Assembly (NCBI RefSeq): GCF_036409155.1
Contig: NZ_JAZGLW010000003.1
Location: 124,001 to 188,000, forward strand
Direction: 5' to 3'
Source of the DNA: Mycobacterium sp. 050128
Lineage (GTDB): Bacteria; Actinomycetota; Actinomycetes; Mycobacteriales; Mycobacteriaceae
DNA length: 64,000 bases
Part shown: piece after piece, positions 9,025 to 16,731 of the stretch
Layout of the letters: every line of letters begins with the position of its first letter
Position numbering within the stretch: position 1 is the stretch's first letter
The notes under the pieces: model-generated
Told to the model about the DNA's origin: nothing
Seen by the model: only the letters and a program-made list of their open reading frames with translations
Databases searched by the model: none
Made by a program: the position numbers and the translations under genes

Positions 9025-9810
9025 TCACTTGGGTTGGTTCGGTACGCCTGGGTACAGCTGCTCGGTCGGTCCCGCGGTCACATAGCCGCCCAGCTTCGTA
9101 ATGAGATGGGGCGCAAAGACCGCGCCGTACACCAGGTGTCCGACGACGATGACGGCCACGATGGACAGCACCGCGGACTGCCCCCGGCTCTTCGATCTCT
9201 TGTCGGCCCACATATCGATGACATTGCGTCCTTGTTCATCGGTGCGGCCGAGCAGATAGGTGAAGACCATCATCTGGATGCCCATCGCGAGCGAGTCGTA
9301 CAGCGGGTATTGGTGCTTGGTCCCCTCGAAGATCGCCAGGCCGGGAATCACGTAGCCGTAGTAGAAGTTGCCGAGCTGGGCTCCGGTGAAGGCGTTGAAA
9401 AACAGTGCCCAGCAGAACCCGACGACGAGGCCGACCACGAGCAGGGTAATCGGCCTGCGCCAGTTGAACTTTGCACTCAGCCAGCGTCCCAGGGCCGCCG
9501 CGGTGACGGCGGGAATGATGAAGTAGGAGACGTAGCCGACCGGCACCGCCAACGGCAACCCGCCCCACGTCATGTTCAGCGGCCACCAGGACGGCATGCG
9601 GGGCAGCGCCGGCGGAAACTGTGCGTACATCGCCCAGTCGTAGGGTGACTCGATCCACGAGAACGAGATCGCCGAAACGCCGAGCAGCAACAGCGGATGG
9701 ATGCGGCGGCGACGGTAACTCAAATAGATGCCGATCACCAGGAACGTGATGCTCGCGACGTAGGAAAAGTACTGAGCCCCGGCCATCACCGGCGTCATTT
9801 CGGTGTTCAC
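9025..9810 (-). CDS. Spirocyclase AveC-like polytopic membrane protein
   Basis: A 261-residue integral membrane protein with about seven hydrophobic segments (first at about residues 12-32, last at about 212-235). The long aromatic-rich loop with SWIESPYDWAMYAQFPPALPRMPSWWP and the NAFTGAQLGNFYYGY region match the AveC family, whose founding member acts in avermectin spiroketal formation. Mycobacterial homologues have no known function. GTG 9810 overlaps the stop of an upstream 38-codon gene as GTGA, so translation is probably coupled. It is encoded opposite the TetR/P450 pair. Confidence 0.75.
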   Translation of the reverse strand: MNTEMTPVMAGAQYFSYVASITFLVIGIYLSYRRRRIHPLLLLGVSAISFSWIESPYDWAMYAQFPPALPRMPSWWPLNMTWGGLPLAVPVGYVSYFIIPAVTAAALGRWLSAKFNWRRPITLLVVGLVVGFCWALFFNAFTGAQLGNFYYGYVIPGLAIFEGTKHQYPLYDSLAMGIQMMVFTYLLGRTDEQGRNVIDMWADKRSKSRGQSAVLSIVAVIVVGHLVYGAVFAPHLITKLGGYVTAGPTEQLYPGVPNQPK

Positions 9811-9923
9811 TGGCGGCCCTTTTCGATCGGCGCGCCCCGGGCTTCGGGATCGAAGCGGAGTACCAGCCCGAAAATCAGGATGATCAGGCCGAACAGCGTG
9901 CCGAGCATGATGACAGCGCCCAT
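9807..9923 (-). CDS. 38-residue single-span membrane peptide coupled to the AveC-like gene
   Basis: ATG 9923-9921 opens a 38-codon frame that ends in TGA 9809-9807, overlapping the GTG of the AveC-like gene by 4 bp. A GAAAGG ribosome site lies 7 bp upstream. The product starts MGAVIMLGTLFGLIILIFGL and has one hydrophobic helix (residues 2-22), followed by a charged tail containing RFDPEARG. The start, ribosome site, coupling and promoter context support a real gene. A small accessory subunit or stabiliser of the AveC-like protein is an inference. Confidence 0.7.
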   Translation of the reverse strand: MGAVIMLGTLFGLIILIFGLVLRFDPEARGAPIEKGRQ

Positions 9924-9954
9924 GGTGTCACCTTTCGACGATGCGCAACTTTAA

Positions 9955-9970
9955 GGTAGTGGATACTATC
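9955..9970. promoter_or_regulatory. Putative TetR operator, copy 1 (GGTAGT-GGAT-ACTATC)
   Basis: This 16-bp site is part of an exact 15-bp direct repeat, tagtggatactatcc, found at 9957-9971 and 9980-9994. Each copy forms a dyad of the type GATAGT-N4-ACTATC. The sites fill the promoter between the divergent small membrane gene and the TetR gene at 10028, the normal location for a TetR autoregulatory operator. Confidence 0.6.
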
Positions 9971-9971
9971 C

Positions 9972-9981
9972 TATCTAGATA
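9972..9981. promoter_or_regulatory. Perfect 10-bp palindrome TATCTAGATA between operator copies
   Basis: TATCTAGATA is self-complementary and bridges the two 15-bp direct repeats, giving the whole 9955-9994 block overall near-symmetry. It could extend the operator or contain a -10-like element (TAGATA) for one of the divergent promoters. Confidence 0.4.
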
Positions 9982-9993
9982 GTGGATACTATC
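9978..9993. promoter_or_regulatory. Putative TetR operator, copy 2 (GATAGT-GGAT-ACTATC)
   Basis: Here the dyad arms GATAGT and ACTATC are perfect complements across a 4-bp spacer. The centre-to-centre distance from copy 1 is 23 bp, about two helical turns, which would favour cooperative dimer binding on one face of the DNA. Confidence 0.6.
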
Positions 9994-10027
9994 CCCAAGG
10001 CGTGAGGTTTAGGAGGGGTGGACAGCA

Positions 10028-10678
10028 GTGCCCGAGCGAGCGATTAAGCAGCCGATACCGGCGACGGTGGTGCGTCGGCCCCGCGGCGAGCCGCGCAGGC
10101 TGCTGCTCGACGCCGCCCGGGCGCTCTTCGCCGGCCAGGACTACCGCAGCACCACAACGCGTGAAATCGCTCAGGCCGCCGGCGTCACCGAGCACCTGCT
10201 GTTCCGCAATTTCGGCTCGAAGGCGGCGCTGTTCCGCGAGGCACTCGTCGTGCCCTTCGTGAACTTCGTCGACGAGTTCGGCAAGACCTGGCAGTCGGTG
10301 GTCCCCGAGGAGACCGACGAGGAGGAGCTGACTCGGCTGTTCGTATCGCGGCTCTACGACGTGTTCGTCGAACACCAGGGCCTGCTGCTGACGCTGATGG
10401 CGGCCGACAATCTCAGCGACGAGGAAAAGGCCGACGCCGGCATCGCCGAGATCCGCCGGGCGGTCACGGTGCTCGGCCAAATCAGCGTCGAGGGAATGCA
10501 ATTGCGCGGGTTGCGGTCGGACCATCCCGACTTGCCGGCCCACTCAACGGTTTCGATGATCGCGGGAATGGCCGCGCTGCGTTCGACCTACTTCGGGGAC
10601 ACGCCACCGCCGCGGGAGGTGATCGTGGAGGAACTCGTTCAAGCGCTCTTGCACGGCTTCTTGCACCGCAACGACTGA
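10028..10678 (+). CDS. TetR family transcriptional regulator of the AveC/P450/LLM cluster
   Basis: A 216-residue regulator with an N-terminal TetR HTH (RRLLLDAARALFAGQDYRST, then TTREIAQAAGVTEHLLFRNFGSKAALF). GTG 10028 follows AGGAGG (10011-10016). The P450 gene begins 15 bp after its stop, so the two form one transcript. Two operator-like dyads (9955-9993) lie directly upstream and a third lies at 6833. Repression relieved by a substrate of the neighbouring oxidases is the simplest model, by analogy with other TetR-controlled catabolic clusters. Confidence 0.88.
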   Translation: MPERAIKQPIPATVVRRPRGEPRRLLLDAARALFAGQDYRSTTTREIAQAAGVTEHLLFRNFGSKAALFREALVVPFVNFVDEFGKTWQSVVPEETDEEELTRLFVSRLYDVFVEHQGLLLTLMAADNLSDEEKADAGIAEIRRAVTVLGQISVEGMQLRGLRSDHPDLPAHSTVSMIAGMAALRSTYFGDTPPPREVIVEELVQALLHGFLHRND

Positions 10679-10693
10679 GTTAGGGATCCGACT

Positions 10694-11896
10694 ATGACAA
10701 GCGCCAATGCCGTCGAGTTGTATTACGACCCATTCGACGTCGAGATCGATTCGAACCCATATCCGGTGTGGAAGCGCATGCGCGAAGAAGCGCCGCTGTA
10801 CTACAACGAGAAGTACAACTTCTACGCGCTGAGCCGCTATGACGACGTGGTCCGCGAACTGCCGAACTGGGAGACGTACCGCTCAGGCCGGGGCACCACC
10901 GCCGATATCTTATTCGCGAATATCGAAGTGCCACCGGGCATTCTGTTGTTCGAGGATCCTCCGCTGCACGATCTGCACCGCAAACTACTATCCCGTGTTT
11001 TCACGCCCAGGCGCATGTTGGCAGTCGAGTCCATGGTGCGTGGATTCTGCATCCGTGAGCTGGACCCCCTGATCGGCGGGAGCGGGTTCGATTTCATCGC
11101 GGACCTCGGTGCGATGATGCCGATGCGAACCATCGGCTATCTCTTGGGCATCCCCGAAGAGGATCAAGAGAAGATCCGCGATCGGAGCGTCGCCAACATC
11201 GAGCTGTCCAAGGACAGCGACCCCGCCGCAATCGATGCGAACGTCTTCGCGAATTCCATCGCGTTGTTCGCGGAGTACATCGAATGGCGGGCCAGTCATC
11301 CGTCCGACGACCTGATGACCGAACTGCTGCGCGCCGAGATCGATGAGCCGGACGGGACGCGGCGACCGCTATCGCGGACCGAGGTGCTGGCTTATACCGC
11401 GATGATCGCGGGTGCCGGCAACGAAACCACGGCTCGCCTAATCGGTTTCATGGGACAGCTGTTGTCGGATCACCCTGACCAACGCCGTGAGCTCGTCGCG
11501 GACCCGTCACTGATCCCCGGCGCGATCGAGGAGACACTGCGCTACGAGCCGCCGTCTCCGGTGCAGGCCCGCTATGTCGCGCGCGATGCCGAGCACTATG
11601 GTCGCGTGGTTCCCGAGGGGTCGTTCATGCTGCTGCTGAACGCGTCCGCCAACCGCGACGAAAACCACTTCACGGATCCGGATCGTTACGACATCCACCG
11701 CCGCGGAAGTCATCTCAGCTTCGGGCAGGGCCTGCATTTCTGCTTGGGCTCGGCGCTGGCCAGGTTGGAAGCGCGGGTGGCCTTCGAAGAAGTCCTCAAG
11801 CGCTGGCCCGACTGGGAAGTCGACTACGCGAACGCCCAGCGGGCGCATACTGCAAGCGTGCGCGGCTGGGCGCGTTTGCCTGTTCTCGTGGGATAA
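10694..11896 (+). CDS. Cytochrome P450
   Basis: A 400-residue soluble bacterial P450. The heme thiolate is Cys350 in FGQGLHFCLG, the I-helix oxygen-activation motif is AGAGNETT (239-246), and the K-helix ExxR is Glu280-Arg283 in EETLR. It needs ferredoxin and reductase partners, which are not encoded nearby. It is cotranscribed with the TetR gene just upstream. The sequence resembles CYP123-like mycobacterial P450s in its opening, but I cannot assign a CYP family. Confidence 0.9.
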   Translation: MTSANAVELYYDPFDVEIDSNPYPVWKRMREEAPLYYNEKYNFYALSRYDDVVRELPNWETYRSGRGTTADILFANIEVPPGILLFEDPPLHDLHRKLLSRVFTPRRMLAVESMVRGFCIRELDPLIGGSGFDFIADLGAMMPMRTIGYLLGIPEEDQEKIRDRSVANIELSKDSDPAAIDANVFANSIALFAEYIEWRASHPSDDLMTELLRAEIDEPDGTRRPLSRTEVLAYTAMIAGAGNETTARLIGFMGQLLSDHPDQRRELVADPSLIPGAIEETLRYEPPSPVQARYVARDAEHYGRVVPEGSFMLLLNASANRDENHFTDPDRYDIHRRGSHLSFGQGLHFCLGSALARLEARVAFEEVLKRWPDWEVDYANAQRAHTASVRGWARLPVLVG

Positions 11897-11904
11897 GTCA
11901 CGAG

Positions 11905-11952
11905 CGCGAAGTTAGTTTCACACTCGACCGCGAACGTGAAGGTAACTTCGCG
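11905..11952. terminator. Hairpin with 17-bp arms after the P450 gene
   Basis: Arms 11905-11921 (cgcgaagttagtttcac) and 11936-11952 (gtgaaggtaacttcgcg) pair with two mismatches around a 14-base loop. It starts 9 bp after the P450 stop and lies before the convergent hydrolase stop (11978), so it can serve both directions. It shares the GAGTGTGAA core with 7908-7961. Confidence 0.55.
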
Positions 11953-11977
11953 TTCGAAACAGGTTGTGTCGCAACGC

Positions 11978-12967
11978 CTAGAAAATGCTTTGGTCCACCA
12001 GCACCGCGCCGTCGGGCTGGTTGCCGAGGGTGTGCAGCGGAATGTCCTCGTCCTGGACCGTCAGAAGGACAATCTGGGCCAACTGCCGGGCAGCGTCGCA
12101 CTGCACGTAGTGATCGGCGCCCGGCACCACCCAGTAGCGATTTCGACCGGGCTTGGCCTTGAGGTACGTCTGCCACACGTGGTTGGGGACGCGCAGCGGC
12201 GCGACGTTGTCGTGCAGTCCCCACACCACGGTGGTGTTCACGTGGCTGGTGGAAAGTGCTTCAAGCCAACTAGTTTCGTCGGCGGCGCGCTCGTTCAGAT
12301 ACTGGATGGTGTCCGGCAGTACCCGGATTCCGTCGTTGTGGGCAAAACACTTGGCCAGCGCGTCGATTTCAGGGTCGGTCAATTTCCTTCTCGGCATGAA
12401 GGTGCTGGCCCCCATGCCGGCCGCCAGCGTCTCCGGTGTGGTCGCCGCCGCGGTGGCTCGCCCGGTTTCAGGATCGAGCAGCGCGGTTTGGAACAGCGTC
12501 AGATTCGCCAGCGGCAGGTACAGGTTGGCGTTGGTCAAGATGAGGTCGAGAGGCGCGAGCGGCGGGTCCAACGCCGCCAACATGCCCAGCGCGATCATGC
12601 CGACGCTGCTGCCGCGATCATGGGTGAGCATGCGAAATTCGGTCAGTTGCCACACTTCGGTGATCGCGTGCACGAGCAGACGCGCATCGTCGTACAACGA
12701 ATAGACGTACGGCTCGGGCGGTTTGTCCGACAATCCGTAACCCGGAAAGTCCAACAGGTAGATGTCGAAGTCGGAGCTCAGCTCGTGCGCCAACTCGAAG
12801 TAGTCGATGCTCGACGTCGGAAAGCCATGAACGAGCACGAGCGGCGGTGCCCCAGCCGTGCCGCAGCGGCGACTGAACACCCCCACTTCCTGCCCGTCGT
12901 TGGCGGCGGTAGTCGACCGCCAGCGAAGTTCGGTCCCGCCCTTTTGCCACTCCGCGAAGATGTCCAA
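11978..12967 (-). CDS. Alpha/beta hydrolase with Asp nucleophile (epoxide-hydrolase/dehalogenase type)
   Basis: A 329-residue alpha/beta hydrolase. The oxyanion motif HGFPTSSIDY and the nucleophile elbow THDRGSSVG place Asp, not Ser, at the catalytic position, as in epoxide hydrolases and haloalkane or fluoroacetate dehalogenases. The late PGADHYVQCDA supplies the catalytic His. Which reaction it performs cannot be decided by eye. It is convergent with the P450 operon across a hairpin; functional linkage (P450 epoxidation followed by hydrolysis) is plausible but only inferred. Confidence 0.8.
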   Translation of the reverse strand: MDIFAEWQKGGTELRWRSTTAANDGQEVGVFSRRCGTAGAPPLVLVHGFPTSSIDYFELAHELSSDFDIYLLDFPGYGLSDKPPEPYVYSLYDDARLLVHAITEVWQLTEFRMLTHDRGSSVGMIALGMLAALDPPLAPLDLILTNANLYLPLANLTLFQTALLDPETGRATAAATTPETLAAGMGASTFMPRRKLTDPEIDALAKCFAHNDGIRVLPDTIQYLNERAADETSWLEALSTSHVNTTVVWGLHDNVAPLRVPNHVWQTYLKAKPGRNRYWVVPGADHYVQCDAARQLAQIVLLTVQDEDIPLHTLGNQPDGAVLVDQSIF

Positions 12968-13026
12968 GATGCCAGCATCTCAGAGGCGATCGTGGTTAGA
13001 CAACCGATGTTTCGCGATTCGGGCGT

Positions 13027-13545
13027 TCACGGGCAAGTCAGGTGTATCCCGAATGTGATCTGACGCATCCCGGTTTGGCCGGGCATCGTCCCCTGGCCGT
13101 TGCCGGTGATCGTGTATTTCGGGCCGTCTTTGGTGACCATCACCTGGTTCACGGATTGGGTCGGCTGATAGGGCAGCTGGTACTCACCGTCTCCGACTTT
13201 CAGCGAAATCGAAAAGCCGTCAACGCTGGGCGGCTTTTCGTCCGACAGCGCGAAGGACAGCGACGCCGAATCGTCGTGGACGCTGATTCGCGTCGTCAGA
13301 TCGCCCGATTCCGGAGGTGTTGCGTGCGGTGCCGAGGCTGAGCTGGTGCAGCTGACTTTGGCAGTGATCGTGTGGGTGTGCTGGTCCAGCATCAGGATGG
13401 TGTTCGACGGAGGCGCACTCGAGCTCGTCGGCGACGCGGGCTTGCTGCCGCTGTTGGAACAGGCCGGCAGGCCGACGGTCAACACGACCGCGCCGAGCCC
13501 GGCAACCCCGCAGCTGATTCGCCGGCGAGTGTCCGGATTCTTCAT
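13027..13545 (-). CDS. LpqH/19-kDa-type lipoprotein
   Basis: A 172-residue exported lipoprotein: basic N-terminus, hydrophobic core and lipobox LPAC with Cys29, then a Ser/Pro-rich linker. The mature domain contains DQHTHTITAKVSC and PKYTITGNGQGT, matching the mycobacterial 19-kDa antigen family (Myco_19_kDa; compare DGKDQNVTGSVVC and YKITGTATG recalled from LpqH). It is anchored to the outer leaflet of the plasma membrane and is probably surface-exposed and immunogenic. Several LpqH paralogues exist per genome, so lpqH itself is not assigned. Confidence 0.85.
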   Translation of the reverse strand: MKNPDTRRRISCGVAGLGAVVLTVGLPACSNSGSKPASPTSSSAPPSNTILMLDQHTHTITAKVSCTSSASAPHATPPESGDLTTRISVHDDSASLSFALSDEKPPSVDGFSISLKVGDGEYQLPYQPTQSVNQVMVTKDGPKYTITGNGQGTMPGQTGMRQITFGIHLTCP

Positions 13546-13574
13546 CGCAAGTCCTCCTAGAGGTCTTCTCCGAA

Positions 13575-13589
13575 GGCGCGCACCGCGCC
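13575..13589. terminator. Short GC-rich hairpin GGCGCG-cac-CGCGCC
   Basis: Perfect 6-bp GC-only arms close a 3-base loop between the end of the EthD-like gene (13643, minus strand) and the lipoprotein start (13545). It may terminate the SDR-LLM-EthD operon. There is no following U-tract. Confidence 0.35.
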
Positions 13590-13642
13590 GTGCCTACCGT
13601 AGCCGCGAAGGCGCTGTTCAGCGCGTGCCGGGCCCCATCGGG

Positions 13643-14368
13643 CTACCGCCAGGCGTCCCAATGGATCATCGTGCGCAGCGGACCGGCGAATACGGGGCGT
13701 ACCGCGTGCGTTCGCCAGCGTTCTTCGACGAGCGGCGCGAGGGCCGTTGTTGTGCTCAGCGGATCCCCGTCGAGGTAAACGACGGTGATGTATTGGTGGT
13801 CGGCTCGCCATCCCCGGGGTAAATGGCTCCATCCGGTACTCGAACCGAATGTCCAGGCGCCCGCGGTGCCCGGGGTGGCGAGCAATGCCGGAAAGTGTTC
13901 GGCATGCAGCCATTGCAGCCATTCGTTCGAACGGCCGTCGGTGGGCTCCTCGACGATCAACAGGATTCCGCGGTGCGGCCGAAACGGCACGACCTCGGCG
14001 GAAACGAGAGCCTGCGGCGAGGAGTGCCACTGCAGCAGCCGCAATCCCGCGATTTGCAGTAACGGCCGTGCGACGGGGAAGCGACCGTTCTCTCGCAGTT
14101 CACGGCCGAGTGCCACGAAGTCATCGAAGGTTTCTTCGACCGGGTCGCCGACCAGATAGTGCACGACGTTGCCGACTTCGCCCAGTGGTCCGGCCGTCGC
14201 GAGGCGATGGTTGAGGTAATCGCCGTCGGCGATCCAGCGCAATCCGTGCACGATGCCCGGGAGTTGATACTGCTCCGGCATGTGATCAAGCAGGTGCCAA
14301 CGCAGGTAACCGCTTTCGTCGTCGGACGGTGCGGTGAAGCTGAAAATGCCTGCCTTGACCCGGTTCAT
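13643..14368 (-). CDS. Tandem dimeric alpha/beta-barrel (EthD-like) protein
   Basis: A 241-residue protein with two similar halves: YLRWHLLDHMPEQYQLPGI (residues about 21-39) and EWLQWLHAEHFPALLATPG (about 147-165). The W..H..EH/HMPE..PGI pattern is typical of EthD/Dabb-like ferredoxin folds, which often process or bind intermediates of oxidative pathways. The ATG overlaps the TGA of the LLM gene (ATGA), making it the last gene of a three-gene coupled operon. No function can be fixed beyond a fold-based guess. Confidence 0.65.
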   Translation of the reverse strand: MNRVKAGIFSFTAPSDDESGYLRWHLLDHMPEQYQLPGIVHGLRWIADGDYLNHRLATAGPLGEVGNVVHYLVGDPVEETFDDFVALGRELRENGRFPVARPLLQIAGLRLLQWHSSPQALVSAEVVPFRPHRGILLIVEEPTDGRSNEWLQWLHAEHFPALLATPGTAGAWTFGSSTGWSHLPRGWRADHQYITVVYLDGDPLSTTTALAPLVEERWRTHAVRPVFAGPLRTMIHWDAWR

Positions 14369-15243
14369 GCGGCACCGCCGGGGGGATGGAGTTCGGCCAG
14401 GGCGTGCAGGTTCTCCAAATAGTGCTGCAGAGACCTATGGATGAACCAGGTGGTAATGGTGGTCGCGCCGTGCGCGGCGGTGTCGGCGAGTATCTCGCGG
14501 GTGCGGTCGGGATCATTGATCGGGTCCAGCGGTGCCGGCGGCGGCAGCACCACCTCGAAGCCGGCCGGAAGTTCGAAGCGGCCCAGCCATTCTCGGGTCT
14601 GCTGCAACGTCACATTGAAAGGAGCCCACCCGTCGGCCAGGGTGACGGCGCGGCGCAGTGATCGCAGTGTGCGTCCGCCGATCCAGATGGGGACGTGGTC
14701 CTGAACCGCGCACGGGTCGACGACCAGACCGTCGAACGAATAAAACTCACCGTGGTAGGCGGGTTCTGAAACCGACAGGGACGCGCGTAGCGCTCGCAGC
14801 GCGTCGTCGCCGCGCGGTCCGCGGTCGTCGTAAGGGGCACCGAGAAGGTCGAATTCCTCTTTGAGGCTGCCGACGCCGACGCCGAGGATGAGCCGGCCAT
14901 TGCTGACCTTGTCCAACGTGCCATAGCGCTTGGCGATTTCGAGCGGGTGGTGGTAGGCGAGGACTAACACGTTGGTGGCCAACCGGATCCGCTGCGTGCG
15001 CGCGGCCAGGTAGCCCAACGTCGCCAGCGGATCCCAGTACCGCATACCCCGGCGTTGATGTTCCACTGCGGGCAGCGCGATGTGCTCGCTGCAGGTCAGG
15101 TGGTGATAGCCCAACCGGTCTGCGGTTTCGGCGAGCTGGGCCAACTCCTCGATCGAAGCATCCTGCTCCCAGGCGGCGCTGGCGCCGGGCATCGTGATCA
15201 CGACCGGTGTGGACAGCGACAGCTTTACCGACGGGGTACTCAT
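14365..15243 (-). CDS. LLM class F420-dependent oxidoreductase (TIGR03619-like)
   Basis: A 292-residue luciferase-like enzyme: LAETADRLGYHHLTCSEHIALP, GTLDKVSNGRLILGVGVGSLKEEFDLLG, and DHVPIWIGGRTLRSLRRAVTLADGW are the standard motifs of the TIGR03619 subfamily, which in mycobacteria usually uses F420. It is translationally coupled on both sides: its ATG overlaps the SDR stop and its TGA overlaps the EthD-like start. An F420H2-linked redox step in the same small pathway is likely. Confidence 0.85.
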   Translation of the reverse strand: MSTPSVKLSLSTPVVITMPGASAAWEQDASIEELAQLAETADRLGYHHLTCSEHIALPAVEHQRRGMRYWDPLATLGYLAARTQRIRLATNVLVLAYHHPLEIAKRYGTLDKVSNGRLILGVGVGSLKEEFDLLGAPYDDRGPRGDDALRALRASLSVSEPAYHGEFYSFDGLVVDPCAVQDHVPIWIGGRTLRSLRRAVTLADGWAPFNVTLQQTREWLGRFELPAGFEVVLPPPAPLDPINDPDRTREILADTAAHGATTITTWFIHRSLQHYLENLHALAELHPPGGAA

Positions 15244-16022
15244 CCCTGCATATACCCTCCGGCGTCGACGGGGATCGATTGCCCTGTGATGGTTCGGCTC
15301 TCGTCACTGGCCAAGAACAACGCCAGGTTGGCCACATCGTCGGGCGACGAAATATCGCGCAGAGCGACGTCTTTGAGAGACTTCGCGCGCACGGCCTCGA
15401 CCTCGACACCCTGCTCGTCGGCGGTGCGCTGTAACCAATTGCGATAAAGATCTGTATCGATCGCGCCCGGCACGATGCAATTGCACCGGATCCCGTGCGG
15501 ACCGACTTCGAGGGCAACGGTCTTGGTGAAGGCTCGCAGTGATGCCTTCGCAGTCACGTAGTGGGTTTTGCGGACGATGCCGTTATAGCCCGCGGTAGAG
15601 GAGAAGTTCAGGATGACTCCGCTGCGCCGTTGCAGCATCGACTGGTTGAGCACTTCGCGGGTGCACAGCATCGCCGCGGTGACATCAATGGCGATCGTGG
15701 CATTCCAGTTGTCGAGCGTCTGCTCCCAGATCCAGTGGTCTTTCCCCGGCGCGGCGGCGTTATTGCAGAGGATGTCGACCTGTCCGAACTCGCCGACCGC
15801 GCGTGCCACCATGGCCGCGACGTCCTTTTCGTTGGTGACGTCGGCCCGCATCGCGATCGCGCCGGGCCCTGCCGCCGCCGCGGCCTCGCGGACCAGCTCC
15901 TCGCGCCGGGCGGCGAGCAGTACCCGCGCACCCTCGCGGACGAACACCGATCCTAGAACTGGTCCCAGGCCGGTGCTTGCCCCGGTGATAATCGCCACCT
16001 TGCCCGCTAACCTGCCCGTCAT
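15240..16022 (-). CDS. SDR family NAD(P)-dependent oxidoreductase
   Basis: A 260-residue classical short-chain dehydrogenase: cofactor motif TGASTGLG (residues 14-21), NNAA, catalytic Ser in NFSSTAG and Tyr/Lys in HYVTAKASL, and the closing PVDAGGY. It probably interconverts an alcohol and a ketone. First gene of the coupled SDR-LLM-EthD-like operon, divergent from the TetR/P450 pair at 16136, with which it may be co-regulated. Confidence 0.88.
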   Translation of the reverse strand: MTGRLAGKVAIITGASTGLGPVLGSVFVREGARVLLAARREELVREAAAAAGPGAIAMRADVTNEKDVAAMVARAVGEFGQVDILCNNAAAPGKDHWIWEQTLDNWNATIAIDVTAAMLCTREVLNQSMLQRRSGVILNFSSTAGYNGIVRKTHYVTAKASLRAFTKTVALEVGPHGIRCNCIVPGAIDTDLYRNWLQRTADEQGVEVEAVRAKSLKDVALRDISSPDDVANLALFLASDESRTITGQSIPVDAGGYMQG

Positions 16023-16075
16023 TGGGCAAATATTACATAGCGGATTCGTTGGTTACGGAGCCCGATACCGGGTAG

Positions 16076-16094
16076 ATTCGAACGGTGCTCGAAT
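16076..16094. promoter_or_regulatory. Putative operator ATTCGA-N7-TCGAAT
   Basis: Perfect 6-bp arms flank a 7-bp spacer in the 113-bp region between the divergent SDR operon and the TetR gene at 16136. Size and position suit a TetR operator. Only one copy was found. Confidence 0.4.
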
Positions 16095-16135
16095 TACTTT
16101 CTAACGACGATCGAAACTGACGGGGGAATGACGTA

Positions 16136-16723
16136 GTGGTTGCAACCGGGAATCAGGCCACAGCGCCGGCCGGCGCACGCCGCGCCTACGGGGGCCTCGA
16201 TCGCGACGAGGTGGTGGTCGCGTTGCGTGACTTGGCGAAGCGGGTGGGCGTGCAGCGCGTGACAATGCGCGAACTGGCCACTGAGCTCGGCGCCGCCGTG
16301 CCCTCGGTGTACTACCACGTCCCCAGTAAGCAGACGGCTCTCGAGCTGGTTGCCGAGTCCGTACTCGCAGAGATCCCCCTCCCGGAAGGGGGACGATGGG
16401 ACGCCAGGCTGATCGAGCTCTATTGCGCCGCGAGGGAAATGATCCTGGGAGTCCCCGGTGTCGCGAGCATCCTGCAGACCAGCGTCGGGAACGAGCCCGC
16501 GCGCCGTCTGGATCGACACAGCCGCGGCCTGCTCGCCGAGGCGGGCCTCGCGAAACCCGCTGCGGCCGCTGCTCATACGGTCTTGTACACGTACCTGCTG
16601 GGCTCGATTGCTCTGCAGGAAACACGCTCCGCGGACGCTACACCCCGTGTTAAACGCCAGCTGGCCAACCACTTTCGCGCCGGTCTCGATGTGATCGTCG
16701 CCGGAATCAAGTCGTCGTCCTAG
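16136..16723 (+). CDS. TetR family transcriptional regulator
   Basis: A 195-residue protein with HTH around residues 35-60 (TMRELATELGAAVPSVYYHVPSKQTALELVAE) preceded by a longer-than-usual N-terminal arm. The GTG start at 16136 follows a GGGGGAA ribosome site. The P450 begins 8 bp after its stop. Divergent from the SDR-LLM-EthD operon, so it is the likely regulator of both transcripts through the dyad at 16076. Confidence 0.87.
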   Translation: MVATGNQATAPAGARRAYGGLDRDEVVVALRDLAKRVGVQRVTMRELATELGAAVPSVYYHVPSKQTALELVAESVLAEIPLPEGGRWDARLIELYCAAREMILGVPGVASILQTSVGNEPARRLDRHSRGLLAEAGLAKPAAAAAHTVLYTYLLGSIALQETRSADATPRVKRQLANHFRAGLDVIVAGIKSSS

Positions 16724-16731
16724 GTGCTTAG

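Noticed and set aside
11936-13063. Long plus-strand open frame opposite the alpha/beta hydrolase
   Set aside because: The minus-strand hydrolase has catalytic motifs; the plus-strand product has none.
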